A DNA stretch of 34,420 bases from Erythrobacter sp. HI0063 (GCF_001635685.1 NZ_LWFF01000193.1:1-34420); one strand, 5' to 3'; shown: positions 25,892-33,709, counted from the stretch's first letter. A program made the numbers and translations. The notes: generated by a model not told the origin, from the sequence alone.

Positions 25892-27081
25892 CCGGTTCGC
25901 CGATTATCCGCATCGCTGCCAAAGGCGATGGCGTCGCAGAAGATGGGCGTCATGTCTCTGGCGCCGTTCCTGGCGACACGATGTTGCCGGATGGTACTCT
26001 GGAACCCGGTCCACACCGCGCGACGCCGCCCTGCCGCCATTTCGCGCGCTGCGGGGGCTGCCAGTTGCAGCATGCGGACGATGCCGCGCTGCTCCAATTC
26101 GTCACCGATCGTGTGACGTCTGCCGCCGCTTCGCAGGACATTTCGGTCTGCGAGGTTCTGGAGACGCATCTCTCGCCGCCGCAGAGCCGCCGCCGTGCGA
26201 CGCTCCACGGATTGAAGGCAGGGGGGAAATTCCTGCTCGGATTTCGGGAGGGAGGATCGCATCGCATCGTCGATATTGCCGAGTGCCCGATCCTGCGACT
26301 CGAACTGTTCGCGCTCGTGCCTCGCTTGCGGACTATGCTTGCGCGGATCGCGAGCAAGGCGCCGGTCGATGTCGCGCTGACGCTGACGGACCAGGGCGTG
26401 GATTGTACGCTGAGCGGTGTGACGCTCGACGGATTGGGGCCGACCGAGGCCTTGCTCGACTTCGCGCGGGATCACGGGCTGGCGCGGCTTTCGCTCGATC
26501 AGGGGTATGGAGGCGAGACCTTGTGGGAGCCTGAGCCGGTCACCGTGACGCTGGGCGGCGTCGCGGTCGGTTTTCCGGAACAGAGCTTTCTCCAGCCGAC
26601 AGAGGATGGAGAAGCCGTTCTGGCGGCGGATGCGCGCGCTTTTACGGATGGAGCCGGTACAATCGCCGATCTGTTTTCGGGCCTCGGCACGTTCGCCTTT
26701 GCGCTATCGGGAGCGGCGAAGGTCCTGGCAGTCGAAGCGGCGCGGGATGCGCATCTGGCTTGCAAGAGCGCTGCAAACGCGCAGCGACTGCCGGTCCACG
26801 CCCTGCATCGCGATCTTTTCCGCAATCCGCTGCAGCCGGAGGAGATTTCCCGGTTCGACGCCATTCTTCTCGATCCTCCCCGCGCCGGTGCCCGCGAGCA
26901 GATCGCGGCCGTCGCGAACAGCGAGGCGAAGCGGGTGGTTTACATCAGCTGTAATCCCGCCAGCTGGGCGCGGGATGCCAAGACGCTGATCGACGCGGGA
27001 TTTCGCCTTGAGAAATTGCGGCCTGTCGGTCAGTTCCGCTGGTCGACCCATGTCGAGCTGACCAGCCTGTTTGCGCGTTGA
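25888..27081 (+). CDS. Class I SAM-dependent RNA methyltransferase (RlmD/TrmA family)
   Basis: An RNA m5U methyltransferase of 397 residues related to RlmD (23S rRNA U1939) and TrmA. The [4Fe-4S] cysteines C49, C55, C58 (C-R-H-F-A-R-C-G-G-C) and a later C-P near residue 133 support the RlmD branch. The SAM site is A-D-L-F-S-G-L-G-T-F, with L-L-D-P-P-R-A-G downstream. The catalytic nucleophile is C355 in Y-I-S-C-N-P-A-S-W-A-R-D. The N-terminal RNA-binding TRAM region is short (about 40 residues). The start is a GTG overlapping the previous stop by four bases, implying translational coupling to nnr. The exact target nucleotide is inference. Confidence 0.88.
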   Translation: MTGSPIIRIAAKGDGVAEDGRHVSGAVPGDTMLPDGTLEPGPHRATPPCRHFARCGGCQLQHADDAALLQFVTDRVTSAAASQDISVCEVLETHLSPPQSRRRATLHGLKAGGKFLLGFREGGSHRIVDIAECPILRLELFALVPRLRTMLARIASKAPVDVALTLTDQGVDCTLSGVTLDGLGPTEALLDFARDHGLARLSLDQGYGGETLWEPEPVTVTLGGVAVGFPEQSFLQPTEDGEAVLAADARAFTDGAGTIADLFSGLGTFAFALSGAAKVLAVEAARDAHLACKSAANAQRLPVHALHRDLFRNPLQPEEISRFDAILLDPPRAGAREQIAAVANSEAKRVVYISCNPASWARDAKTLIDAGFRLEKLRPVGQFRWSTHVELTSLFAR

Positions 27082-27139
27082 TCTAAACGTCAACCAAGGT
27101 CGAGATTTGGGTGTTCTTACACTGTAAAATATACGGAAA

Positions 27140-27937
27140 TCAGCGCGGCTGAGCCAACGCTTCCAACAGCCGCTCTTCTAGCCAGGCGCGGGCATGCGGC
27201 TCGACATAAGCGTGCCCGGCGCGCGGACAGCGTGCGATGCGGGTATCGGCGGTGTCCCAATTCTCGATGAAGACCTGCGCGGTCCGGTCGGCTTCTGCGA
27301 GGAGGATGCGGACTGGCCCTTCGAAACTGGAGAGACCGCTGCGCATGTCCCCGGCGAGCGTGCTGGGTGCCGCTTTCGGCCCGGCGGCCCGGGCGATACC
27401 GCGCAAAAGCTTGCGGTAATCGACCCCGCCGGACAGCAGGCGAGCGATTTCGCGCGGGTTCTTGAGTTTGGCGAGATAGCGCGCGCGGATCGCGCTGGCG
27501 GGCGGAGTCGCGTCGGATTCGCCATCTTCTTCCGCGTCCTCGATCGTCCAAGGGTTGGACAGGACCAGCGCATCGCAGCCCCCGCCGCCTGCCAGCATCA
27601 GCGCGCTCGCCGCGTCGCAATTGCCGAAACCGACCACGCGCGTGATGTGCGGTGCCGCGTCGCGAAATGCGGTGAGGGCGGCGGCGATATCCGCCCCCTC
27701 GTCGCGAAAGCCGCGGTTCGTGCCTTCGCTATCGCCGATCCCGCGGCGATCGAACCGGAAGACCGGATATCCTCTTCCGGCAAGCGACGCCGCGAACGCG
27801 GCCTGACCCGAAAACGCGCCGCTGCGAATCTCGTTGCCGCCCGTCACGAGCAGGAGGCCGGTCTCGCTTACGGCGTCGTCGAGCGTGGCGGCCAGCCGGT
27901 CGCCTTCGCACAGAAAATTGAGGTGGCGGCGCGTCAT
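27140..27937 (-). CDS. Exosortase A system-associated hydrolase 1
   Basis: A 265-residue alpha/beta hydrolase matching the XrtA (PEP-CTERM) locus hydrolase-1 family. It has an oxyanion-side segment V-T-G-G-N-E-I-R-S-G, the D-R-R-G-I-G-D-S-E-G loop, and a nucleophile elbow that reads G105-N-C107-D-A-A-S, so Cys replaces the usual Ser. A candidate acid (L-L-A-E-A-D-R) and histidine (A-G-H-A-Y-V) follow in the expected order. The substrate is unknown. It is the last gene of the minus-strand XrtA unit; its ATG overlaps the stop of hydrolase 2 as ATGA. 58 bases separate its stop from the convergent methyltransferase gene, without an obvious terminator. Confidence 0.9.
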   Translation of the reverse strand: MTRRHLNFLCEGDRLAATLDDAVSETGLLLVTGGNEIRSGAFSGQAAFAASLAGRGYPVFRFDRRGIGDSEGTNRGFRDEGADIAAALTAFRDAAPHITRVVGFGNCDAASALMLAGGGGCDALVLSNPWTIEDAEEDGESDATPPASAIRARYLAKLKNPREIARLLSGGVDYRKLLRGIARAAGPKAAPSTLAGDMRSGLSSFEGPVRILLAEADRTAQVFIENWDTADTRIARCPRAGHAYVEPHARAWLEERLLEALAQPR

Positions 27938-28611
27938 GCTGCCAGCTCCTTCGCGAGCATCGCAGCCAGAGCGTCCGCCCGATCGCTGTCTTCACTGGGT
28001 TCGGCGCGCAGCCACAGAGGCGACCCGCCCAAAGCGGCCTGGTCGATGGTTTGCAGACGAGGATCGGCAGGTATCTCGGCCTGTTCGAGCTCCGAGATCA
28101 TGGCGGGCGACAAATGCCATCCGGCAAGCTCCAGCCCTTCGCTGCGCCCCGTTTCCAGCAAGGTTTCGACCTTTTCCTCGCGGCCCGCTTCGCGTGCGGC
28201 TATCGTGCGCGCTCGCAACAGCGCGCGCAGGATCTGGCGGCCTTTCGACGGCGCGTAGAGAAAGCCCGGCAATGCGGGTGGCACCATCAGCGCACCGCCG
28301 CGAATGGCGAGGATATGCGTCGCCTGGAAGCGATCCGCCGCTTCGGCGGCAGCGGCCCGCCAGTCTGTCAGCGATTGGTTTTCGAGTGGCGCCGGGCTTT
28401 CGTTGCAGCCGGGCAGATCGGGCAGCACGCTGTCGATCCCCGTCCGATAGAGCCGTCGCATCACCTCGACGATCTGTCGCCGCAGCTTGTTATGTTCGTC
28501 GAACAGCGGGGGCAGGATCAGCAGGCGCGCCGTGCGCCCCATGTCGAAGGTGAGCGCCAATTCCCGGCTGTGCTCGCCTGCGCCATCCGGCGCGTTCCAG
28601 CTGGCGTACAC
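27934..28611 (-). CDS. Exosortase A system-associated hydrolase 2
   Basis: A 225-residue alpha/beta-hydrolase-like protein of the XrtA locus hydrolase-2 family. The core includes L-I-L-P-P-L-F-D-E-H-N-K-L-R-R near residue 32 and L-P-D-L-P-G-C-N-E-S near residue 63. At the nucleophile elbow it reads I-R104-G-G-A-L, with no Ser or Cys, so ordinary hydrolase catalysis is doubtful. The start is a GTG at 28611, 11 bases after the carrier-protein stop. The 3' end overlaps hydrolase 1 by four bases. The two hydrolases are normally found together beside exosortase A exopolysaccharide genes. Confidence 0.85.
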   Translation of the reverse strand: MYASWNAPDGAGEHSRELALTFDMGRTARLLILPPLFDEHNKLRRQIVEVMRRLYRTGIDSVLPDLPGCNESPAPLENQSLTDWRAAAAEAADRFQATHILAIRGGALMVPPALPGFLYAPSKGRQILRALLRARTIAAREAGREEKVETLLETGRSEGLELAGWHLSPAMISELEQAEIPADPRLQTIDQAALGGSPLWLRAEPSEDSDRADALAAMLAKELAA

Positions 28612-28622
28612 GCGCGCCGGGC

Positions 28623-28949
28623 TCAGCTCTCGATGGCTTTCGCCTCGGCGAAGGCGAGGAGGCCGCCATAGGTTTCGAGCATTTCCCCGTCGACGTCGTC
28701 GTCCTCGATCACGATGTCGAGGCGATCTTCCATCTCGGTGAGAAGACCCGCAACCGCCATGGAATCGAGTTCGGGCAAGTGGCCGAACAGGCCCGTTTCG
28801 GCATCGAAGCGCTCCACCCGGTCCTGGTCGAGGCCGAGCACGTCGCGCAGGATTGCGCGCAGGGTGGCATCCACTTCGCTGCGGCTCGGACCGGTCGCAT
28901 CGGTCTGCAGCGCGTCGGTCTGGACAGCTTGGGTCCGGCTTGCGGTCAT
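28623..28949 (-). CDS. Acyl carrier protein, exosortase A locus
   Basis: A 108-residue acyl/peptidyl carrier protein. The phosphopantetheine attachment serine is S63 in E-L-D-S-M-A-V. The protein is acidic, with the D-V-D-G-E-M-L-E-T segment of helix III. It is longer than a housekeeping ACP because of an N-terminal extension of about 23 residues with the near-repeat Q-T-D-A-L-Q-T-D-A. It lies between the acyltransferase-like gene (36 bases upstream) and hydrolase 2 on the minus strand. It is the likely partner of the AMP-forming ligase encoded on the other strand, by analogy with ligase/carrier pairs, which is inference. Confidence 0.88.
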   Translation of the reverse strand: MTASRTQAVQTDALQTDATGPSRSEVDATLRAILRDVLGLDQDRVERFDAETGLFGHLPELDSMAVAGLLTEMEDRLDIVIEDDDVDGEMLETYGGLLAFAEAKAIES

Positions 28950-28985
28950 GGCGAAATCATCCCCTGGTAATACGCGGCATCGCGC

Positions 28986-30080
28986 TTAACCGTGCGTTCG
29001 GCGCGAAGCAAGCCGACCCGCAAGTGTGTTGGTCAGCAGGCCCCAACCCTTCTCCACCGCCTTGGCGGCAAGAAGTGCGGCCCCGCGCGGCTGACGCCAG
29101 TCGATGCAGGTGAGGGCGTAGCGCGGACGTTCGGTATCCATCCAGTCGCGTTTGTAACTATCGCTGCCCGTGCCGAAATCGACCAGATCGACACCATCGC
29201 GATCGATGACATGTTCGAACAGGGCCGCGCTCAGCGTGGTTCCTGCGGACAGGTGCCTGTGTTCGGAATCGTAGGCGAGCTTGTGAATATAGGCGGTGCC
29301 GCCCTCCACGCTCCAGAACTGCGCGGCCACCGGCTCGCCCTGATGGCGCGCGATCCCCATCCTGAGCCGGCCCGCCGCCCCTTCGGCCCGCGCGAACGCT
29401 TCCAGAAGCGCGGCGTCCCGTTCCTCGCTCTTCCAGCTGCGCGCATAGATGGCGCGATAGGCTTCCCAGTCTTCGGGTACGAATTCGGTTGCGATCGAGA
29501 CTTCGACTTTCCCGGCCTTGCGCTTCAGAGTCGAGCGCATTTGGCCCGACCGATCTGCCCAATAATCGGTGAAGCTGCGCCCCTTCACATCGAGCACATG
29601 ATTGGTGTCGCAGACCGAAAGATGTGCGATCCAACCGGCTTTTCTAAAAGCGCGCGCAAGCCGATCGGCGCTGCCATCTTCGCCCGGCAGACATTCCAGC
29701 GCCACCCAATGCGTGCGGGTCTTGAGATCGCGGGCGATATTGGTCAGCAAAGCGTCACCCAAGGGGCCGTCGGGCGCGAGCGGACGCCAAGTGAAGGCGA
29801 AGAAATGATGCAGGCTTTCGAGCCTTCGTCCCGTCCGGCTGAGCGGCAAGGCGGCTATGCCGATATCCCCTTCCGTCATCGCGAAAAGGGGGGCGCTACC
29901 GTCTTCGAAGCAGTCTTCCAGCAATCGATACCATTCGGTCCGATCGAACGGCCCGACTGCGAACCGATCCATGGCCTGGGAGTGGGGGACTTGCAGTTTG
30001 CTAACACTCTCGTGATAGCAGACGCTGGCATGGGGCGCCGCCGAAGCGGTTTCTTCCCATGACGCCACCGAAGAATGCAT
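28986..30080 (-). CDS. FemAB/GNAT-like acyltransferase, exosortase A locus
   Basis: A protein of about 364 residues with the FemAB-type tandem GNAT fold (Acetyltransf_6). The C-terminal half shows M-R-S-T-L-K-R-K, W-K-S-E-E-R, G-E-P-V-A-A-Q-F-W, I-H-K-L-A-Y-D, G-T-T-L-S-A-A-L and V-D-F-G-T-G-S-D-S-Y-K, typical of transferases that move an acyl or aminoacyl group from a carrier. It has no signal peptide. The start is uncertain: ATG 30080 is used. A TTG at 30089 lies closer behind a GGAGG site, and ATG 29972 would remove a region that seems conserved. It diverges from the ligase gene and heads the minus-strand unit with the carrier protein and hydrolases. Confidence 0.82.
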   Translation of the reverse strand: MHSSVASWEETASAAPHASVCYHESVSKLQVPHSQAMDRFAVGPFDRTEWYRLLEDCFEDGSAPLFAMTEGDIGIAALPLSRTGRRLESLHHFFAFTWRPLAPDGPLGDALLTNIARDLKTRTHWVALECLPGEDGSADRLARAFRKAGWIAHLSVCDTNHVLDVKGRSFTDYWADRSGQMRSTLKRKAGKVEVSIATEFVPEDWEAYRAIYARSWKSEERDAALLEAFARAEGAAGRLRMGIARHQGEPVAAQFWSVEGGTAYIHKLAYDSEHRHLSAGTTLSAALFEHVIDRDGVDLVDFGTGSDSYKRDWMDTERPRYALTCIDWRQPRGAALLAAKAVEKGWGLLTNTLAGRLASRRTHG

Positions 30081-30109
30081 TGCCGTCAAACCGTCCTCCA
30101 GGAGCACTC

Positions 30110-31636
30110 ATGCCGATCGCGCCAGACCCGGTTCCGTATCCGCTCGACCATCTGGTCGAGCGCGGCGAAGACGAAGCACCGGCGCTCATACTGCGTGACC
30201 GGCGGTTTAGCTATCGAGAGTTAAGAGCGCGTATAGCATCCCTTGCCGGGTGGCTGACGGAGCAATTGCCGCAAGGCGCTCGGGTGGCGAGCTGGGCGGC
30301 AAAGGGAGAAACCACCTGCCTGCTTCCGCTGGCGGCGGCGCGCGCCGGGTTGGTGCATGTGCCGATCAATCCGCTGCTGAAGCGGGCACAGGTCGCGCAT
30401 ATCCTGGCCGATAGCGGTGCCGGAATGCTGATCGGAACCCGCGCGCGGCTTGCCACGCTGGAGCCGGGTGATGCGCCGGGCGACTGCCGCTTGCTGGACG
30501 AGGAGGAATGCTGGCACGAGGCCGATGCGCTGAGCGCCGATCTCGGCCCATCCTCGCGCGATCCGCTCGATCTGGCCGCGATCCTCTATACCAGCGGTTC
30601 GACCGGCAAGCCCAAAGGCGTGATGCTGAGCCATGCGAATATGTGGCTGGGTGCGGTCAGCGTGGCGAATTACCTCGGCATGGAAGCGGACGATATCACG
30701 CTCGCGGTCTTGCCACTGAGTTTCGATTACGGCCAGAACCAATTGTTTTCCAGTTGGATTGTCGGCGCAGCCGTGGTGCCGCTCGATTACCTTTTCCCGC
30801 GCGATGTCGCCAAAGCCTGCGCCCGGCACGGCGTCACGACGCTGGCTGCCGTGCCGCCATTATGGGTTCAATTGACCGAGATCGAATGGCCGGGCGGATC
30901 GGCGGACACGCTGCGGCGATTGACCAATAGCGGCGGCGCGCTGACCCGCGAACTGGTCGGCGATCTCAGAAAGCGGTTCCCGCAGGCGCGGCTGTTCCCG
31001 ATGTACGGGCTGACCGAAGCGTTCCGCTCGACCTATCTCGATCCGAATCTCGTGGACAGCCATCCCACGTCGATGGGCCGCGCGATTCCCTTTGCCGAAA
31101 TTCTCGTCGTGACCGACGAAGGCGCGCTGGCCGCGCCGCAGGAGGAGGGCGAGCTTGTCCATTGCGGGCCGCTGGTGGCGCAAGGCTATTGGCAGGACGA
31201 GGCGCGCACTGCCGAGCGCTTCAGACCGGCACCCAAGGACAGCGAATATGGCGGCATGGCGGTCTATTCGGGCGACCGTGTGCGCCGGGATGCGGACGGA
31301 TTGCTGTATTTCGTCGGGCGCCGCGATGCGATGATCAAGAGCGCGGGCAATCGCATCAGCCCGCAGGAGCTGGAAGACGCCGCGCGCGCCACCGATCTCG
31401 TCAGCGAAGCGGTGGCTCTGGGCGTGCCCGACGAACGGCTGGGTCAGGCGGTCCATCTGGTGGTGCGGGGCGATGCGGGGCGCGACGCCGACCTCAAAGC
31501 GGCGCTGGCGAAGGAGCTTCCGAATTTCATGCAACCGCAGAGGATCCACTGGCGCGAGACGCTGCCGGTGAACCCGAACGGAAAGCTCGATAGAACTTTA
31601 ATTTCACAACAGATAATGGCGGAGATCCGCGCATGA
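30110..31636 (+). CDS. Acyl-CoA ligase (AMP-forming), exosortase A system-associated
   Basis: A 508-residue adenylate-forming enzyme of the XrtA-locus ligase family. Motifs: Y160-T-S-G-S-T-G-K-P-K-G170, M-Y-G-L-T-E-A-F-R-S, Y-S-G-D-R-V, the hinge G-R-R-D-A-M-I-K-S-A-G-N-R-I-S, and the C-terminal catalytic lysine K492 in N-P-N-G-K-L-D-R. It resembles amino-acid or acyl activating domains that load carrier proteins as much as CoA ligases. The ATG at 30110 follows AGGAG; an upstream frame to 30059 would overlap the divergent gene. It is followed by the decarboxylase with a four-base ATGA overlap. Likely role: activation of a substrate for transfer to the nearby carrier protein (inference). Confidence 0.92.
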   Translation: MPIAPDPVPYPLDHLVERGEDEAPALILRDRRFSYRELRARIASLAGWLTEQLPQGARVASWAAKGETTCLLPLAAARAGLVHVPINPLLKRAQVAHILADSGAGMLIGTRARLATLEPGDAPGDCRLLDEEECWHEADALSADLGPSSRDPLDLAAILYTSGSTGKPKGVMLSHANMWLGAVSVANYLGMEADDITLAVLPLSFDYGQNQLFSSWIVGAAVVPLDYLFPRDVAKACARHGVTTLAAVPPLWVQLTEIEWPGGSADTLRRLTNSGGALTRELVGDLRKRFPQARLFPMYGLTEAFRSTYLDPNLVDSHPTSMGRAIPFAEILVVTDEGALAAPQEEGELVHCGPLVAQGYWQDEARTAERFRPAPKDSEYGGMAVYSGDRVRRDADGLLYFVGRRDAMIKSAGNRISPQELEDAARATDLVSEAVALGVPDERLGQAVHLVVRGDAGRDADLKAALAKELPNFMQPQRIHWRETLPVNPNGKLDRTLISQQIMAEIRA

Positions 31637-32871
31637 GCGAGACGGGAAAACCGGTCGGACCCATCCCGGCGGGGTACGAGACGCGCGATGGCGAATTGGC
31701 CGTGGACGGTGAAACGGCCTCGCAACTGGTCGAGCGGGCGGGGCGAACGCCGCTCTTCGTCTATTCGAGCGCGATGATGTCGCGCCGCGTCGCCGATCTG
31801 CGCGCGGCCATGCCCGAGCGGCTGAAAATCAATTACGCCATCAAGGCCAACAGCTTCGCGCCCGTGCTGGCACATATGGCCGGTCTGGTCGACGGGCTCG
31901 ACATCGCGTCGGGCGGCGAGCTGGACATGGTGCGAGAGGCCGGGATCGACTGCGCGCGCGTCAGCTTCGCCGGGCCGGGCAAGCGCGACAGCGAGCTGGA
32001 AAAAGCCATTCTGCATGGCGCGACGCTCAATCTGGAAAGCGAGGGCGAGGCGGAGCGCGCGCTCGCCATTGCCGAGCGGACGGGCAAGACGCCGCGCCTC
32101 GCGGTTCGGGTCAATCCCGATTTCGAGCTCAAGGGATCGGGCATGAAGATGGGCGGCGGGGCCAAGCCGTTCGGCGTCGATGCCGAGCGCGTGCCTGCGC
32201 TTGCGCGCCATATCGTCGACGCAGGGGCTGAATGGAGGGGCCTGCATATCTTCACCGGCAGCCAGGCGCTCGACGCCGAAGCGGTCGTGGACGCGCAGGC
32301 CAATGTCCTCGATCTGGCGCATCGGATCGTTGAAAAGGCTGGTGTTTCCCTACCCAAACTCAACATGGGTGGAGGTTTAGGGATCCCCTATTTCCCCGGC
32401 GATGCGCCGATCGATACGGCCCGTATCGGCGCCGCGCTGGAGGAGCGCTTTGCAGCTCTGCCCGATGCGATGGCTGATACGGACTTCTTCATCGAACTCG
32501 GTCGCTATCTGGTCGGAGAGGCCGGGGTCTATTTGACCCGGATCGTCGATCGCAAGACGAGCCATGGGGAGACCTATCTGGTGACCGACGGAGGCCTTCA
32601 TCACCAGCTCGCCGCCTCGGGCAATTTCGGCACGGTCGTGCGGCGCAATTACCCGGTCGCGATCGCCACGCGCTTCGCCGAGGAGAAGGCCGAAATCGCC
32701 AATGTCGTCGGCTGCCTGTGCACGCCGCTCGACCGGTTGGCGGACAAGGCCCACCTGCCGCATGCCGTGCCGGGCGACATCGTCGCAGTGTTCTGCGCCG
32801 GAGCTTATGGCGCCAGCGCTTCGCCCAGCGCGTTTCTGGGACAGGGACCGGCTGCCGAAATCATGCTCTAA
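31633..32871 (+). CDS. PLP-dependent decarboxylase, exosortase A system-associated
   Basis: A 412-residue fold-III PLP enzyme related to diaminopimelate/ornithine decarboxylases, of the XrtA-locus family. The PLP lysine is K71 (N-Y-A-I-K-A-N). H205 in H-I-F-T-G-S, the glycine loop G-G-G-L-G-I-P-Y-F near residue 247, E-L-G-R-Y-L near residue 288, and the Cys-Asp motif C363-T-P-L-D are all visible. No lysine-pathway genes are nearby, so it is not LysA. The substrate may be an amino acid, free or tethered to the carrier protein. It overlaps the ligase gene by four bases, so the two are made together. Confidence 0.93.
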   Translation: MSETGKPVGPIPAGYETRDGELAVDGETASQLVERAGRTPLFVYSSAMMSRRVADLRAAMPERLKINYAIKANSFAPVLAHMAGLVDGLDIASGGELDMVREAGIDCARVSFAGPGKRDSELEKAILHGATLNLESEGEAERALAIAERTGKTPRLAVRVNPDFELKGSGMKMGGGAKPFGVDAERVPALARHIVDAGAEWRGLHIFTGSQALDAEAVVDAQANVLDLAHRIVEKAGVSLPKLNMGGGLGIPYFPGDAPIDTARIGAALEERFAALPDAMADTDFFIELGRYLVGEAGVYLTRIVDRKTSHGETYLVTDGGLHHQLAASGNFGTVVRRNYPVAIATRFAEEKAEIANVVGCLCTPLDRLADKAHLPHAVPGDIVAVFCAGAYGASASPSAFLGQGPAAEIML

Positions 32872-33048
32872 GTGCCTGTCCCGATCTGGGACGATGGGTT
32901 CACAACCGCCGCAATCGCGCGCATTCTCGGGTGTGGATAACCGTCTGTTCACCTTTCTACTGCATTAAGCGCGGTGGAAATCGACAGCGGTGGCGGCGTG
33001 TTTTGAGCGCGCGTGCCATCGCTCACGCTATTGTCAGGACTTACCTTT
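32872..33048 (+). promoter_or_regulatory. Leader region of the exopolysaccharide export genes
   Basis: 177 bases between the decarboxylase stop and the export lipoprotein start. It contains an inverted repeat GTCCC-GATCT-GGGAC (32878-32892), a perfect DnaA-box-like 9-mer TGTGGATAA (32932-32940) and AGGA ahead of the ATG at 33049. No convincing sigma-70 promoter and no sigma-54 GG-N10-GC element is seen. A promoter for the export operon is likely here because the gap is far longer than others in this cluster. Confidence 0.45.
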
Positions 33049-33696
33049 ATGCGTTTCAATCGCTTGTCTGCCGTGATCGCGACATGCTGTGCGGCGATGC
33101 TGAGCCTTTCGGGCTGCGCTTCGTCGAGCGCGGGCGGCGAGCTTCCGCCCGCCACCTTCGTCGCCTTGCAGGAGGGGCCGGGCGAGGATTACGTGATCGG
33201 TCCACTCGACAATCTCACGATCCACGTCTGGCGCAATCCGGAGCTGGGCGCGGAGAAGATCCAGGTGCGGCCCGACGGGCGCATCACCATCCCGCTGGTC
33301 AAGGATATGCCCGCCGTCGGCAAGACGCCTTCCATGCTGGAAGAGGACATCCGCCTCCAGCTCAGCCAGTATATCGAGGATCCGCTGGTCAGCGTGATCG
33401 TCAACGAATTTGCAGGCACGTTCAGCCAGCAGGTCCGCATCGTCGGCGCCACGGAAAAGCCTGCCTCGCTTCCCTATCGCGCGAATATGACCGTGCTCGA
33501 CGCGATGATCGCGGTGGGCGGGCTCAACGAATATGCGGCGGGCAATCGCGCCAAGCTGATCCGGTTCGACAAGCAAACGGGTCGCCAGCGCGAATACGAT
33601 CTGCGCCTGACCGACCTGCTGCGGCGCGGCGACAGCGATGCGAACGTCATGCTCAATCCGGGCGATGTGATCATCATCCCCGAATCGGTCTTCTGA
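33049..33696 (+). CDS. XrtA/PEP-CTERM-type exopolysaccharide export lipoprotein (Wza-like)
   Basis: A 215-residue outer-membrane polysaccharide export protein. The signal peptide ends in the lipobox L-S-G-C with the lipidated Cys at residue 23. The Poly_export domain starts at D-Y-V-I-G-P-L-D-N-L and includes V-R-P-D-G-R-I-T-I-P-L; an SLBB domain (V-G-A-T-E-K-P, L-D-A-M-I-A-V-G-G-L, N-P-G-D-V-I-I-I-P) follows. The short length is typical of the exosortase A type, which lacks the large Wza barrel extension. The ATG at 33049 is chosen for AGGA upstream and the intact signal; a start at 33013 is less likely. It is followed 13 bases later by the chain-length determinant gene. Confidence 0.93.
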   Translation: MRFNRLSAVIATCCAAMLSLSGCASSSAGGELPPATFVALQEGPGEDYVIGPLDNLTIHVWRNPELGAEKIQVRPDGRITIPLVKDMPAVGKTPSMLEEDIRLQLSQYIEDPLVSVIVNEFAGTFSQQVRIVGATEKPASLPYRANMTVLDAMIAVGGLNEYAAGNRAKLIRFDKQTGRQREYDLRLTDLLRRGDSDANVMLNPGDVIIIPESVF

Positions 33697-33709
33697 GGAT
33701 CCGTCCGCG

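Noticed and set aside
32894-32968. A 24-codon open frame (M-G-S-Q-P-P...) in the export leader as a leader peptide
   Set aside because: It has no ribosome-binding site, no regulatory codon run, and is of a length expected by chance.
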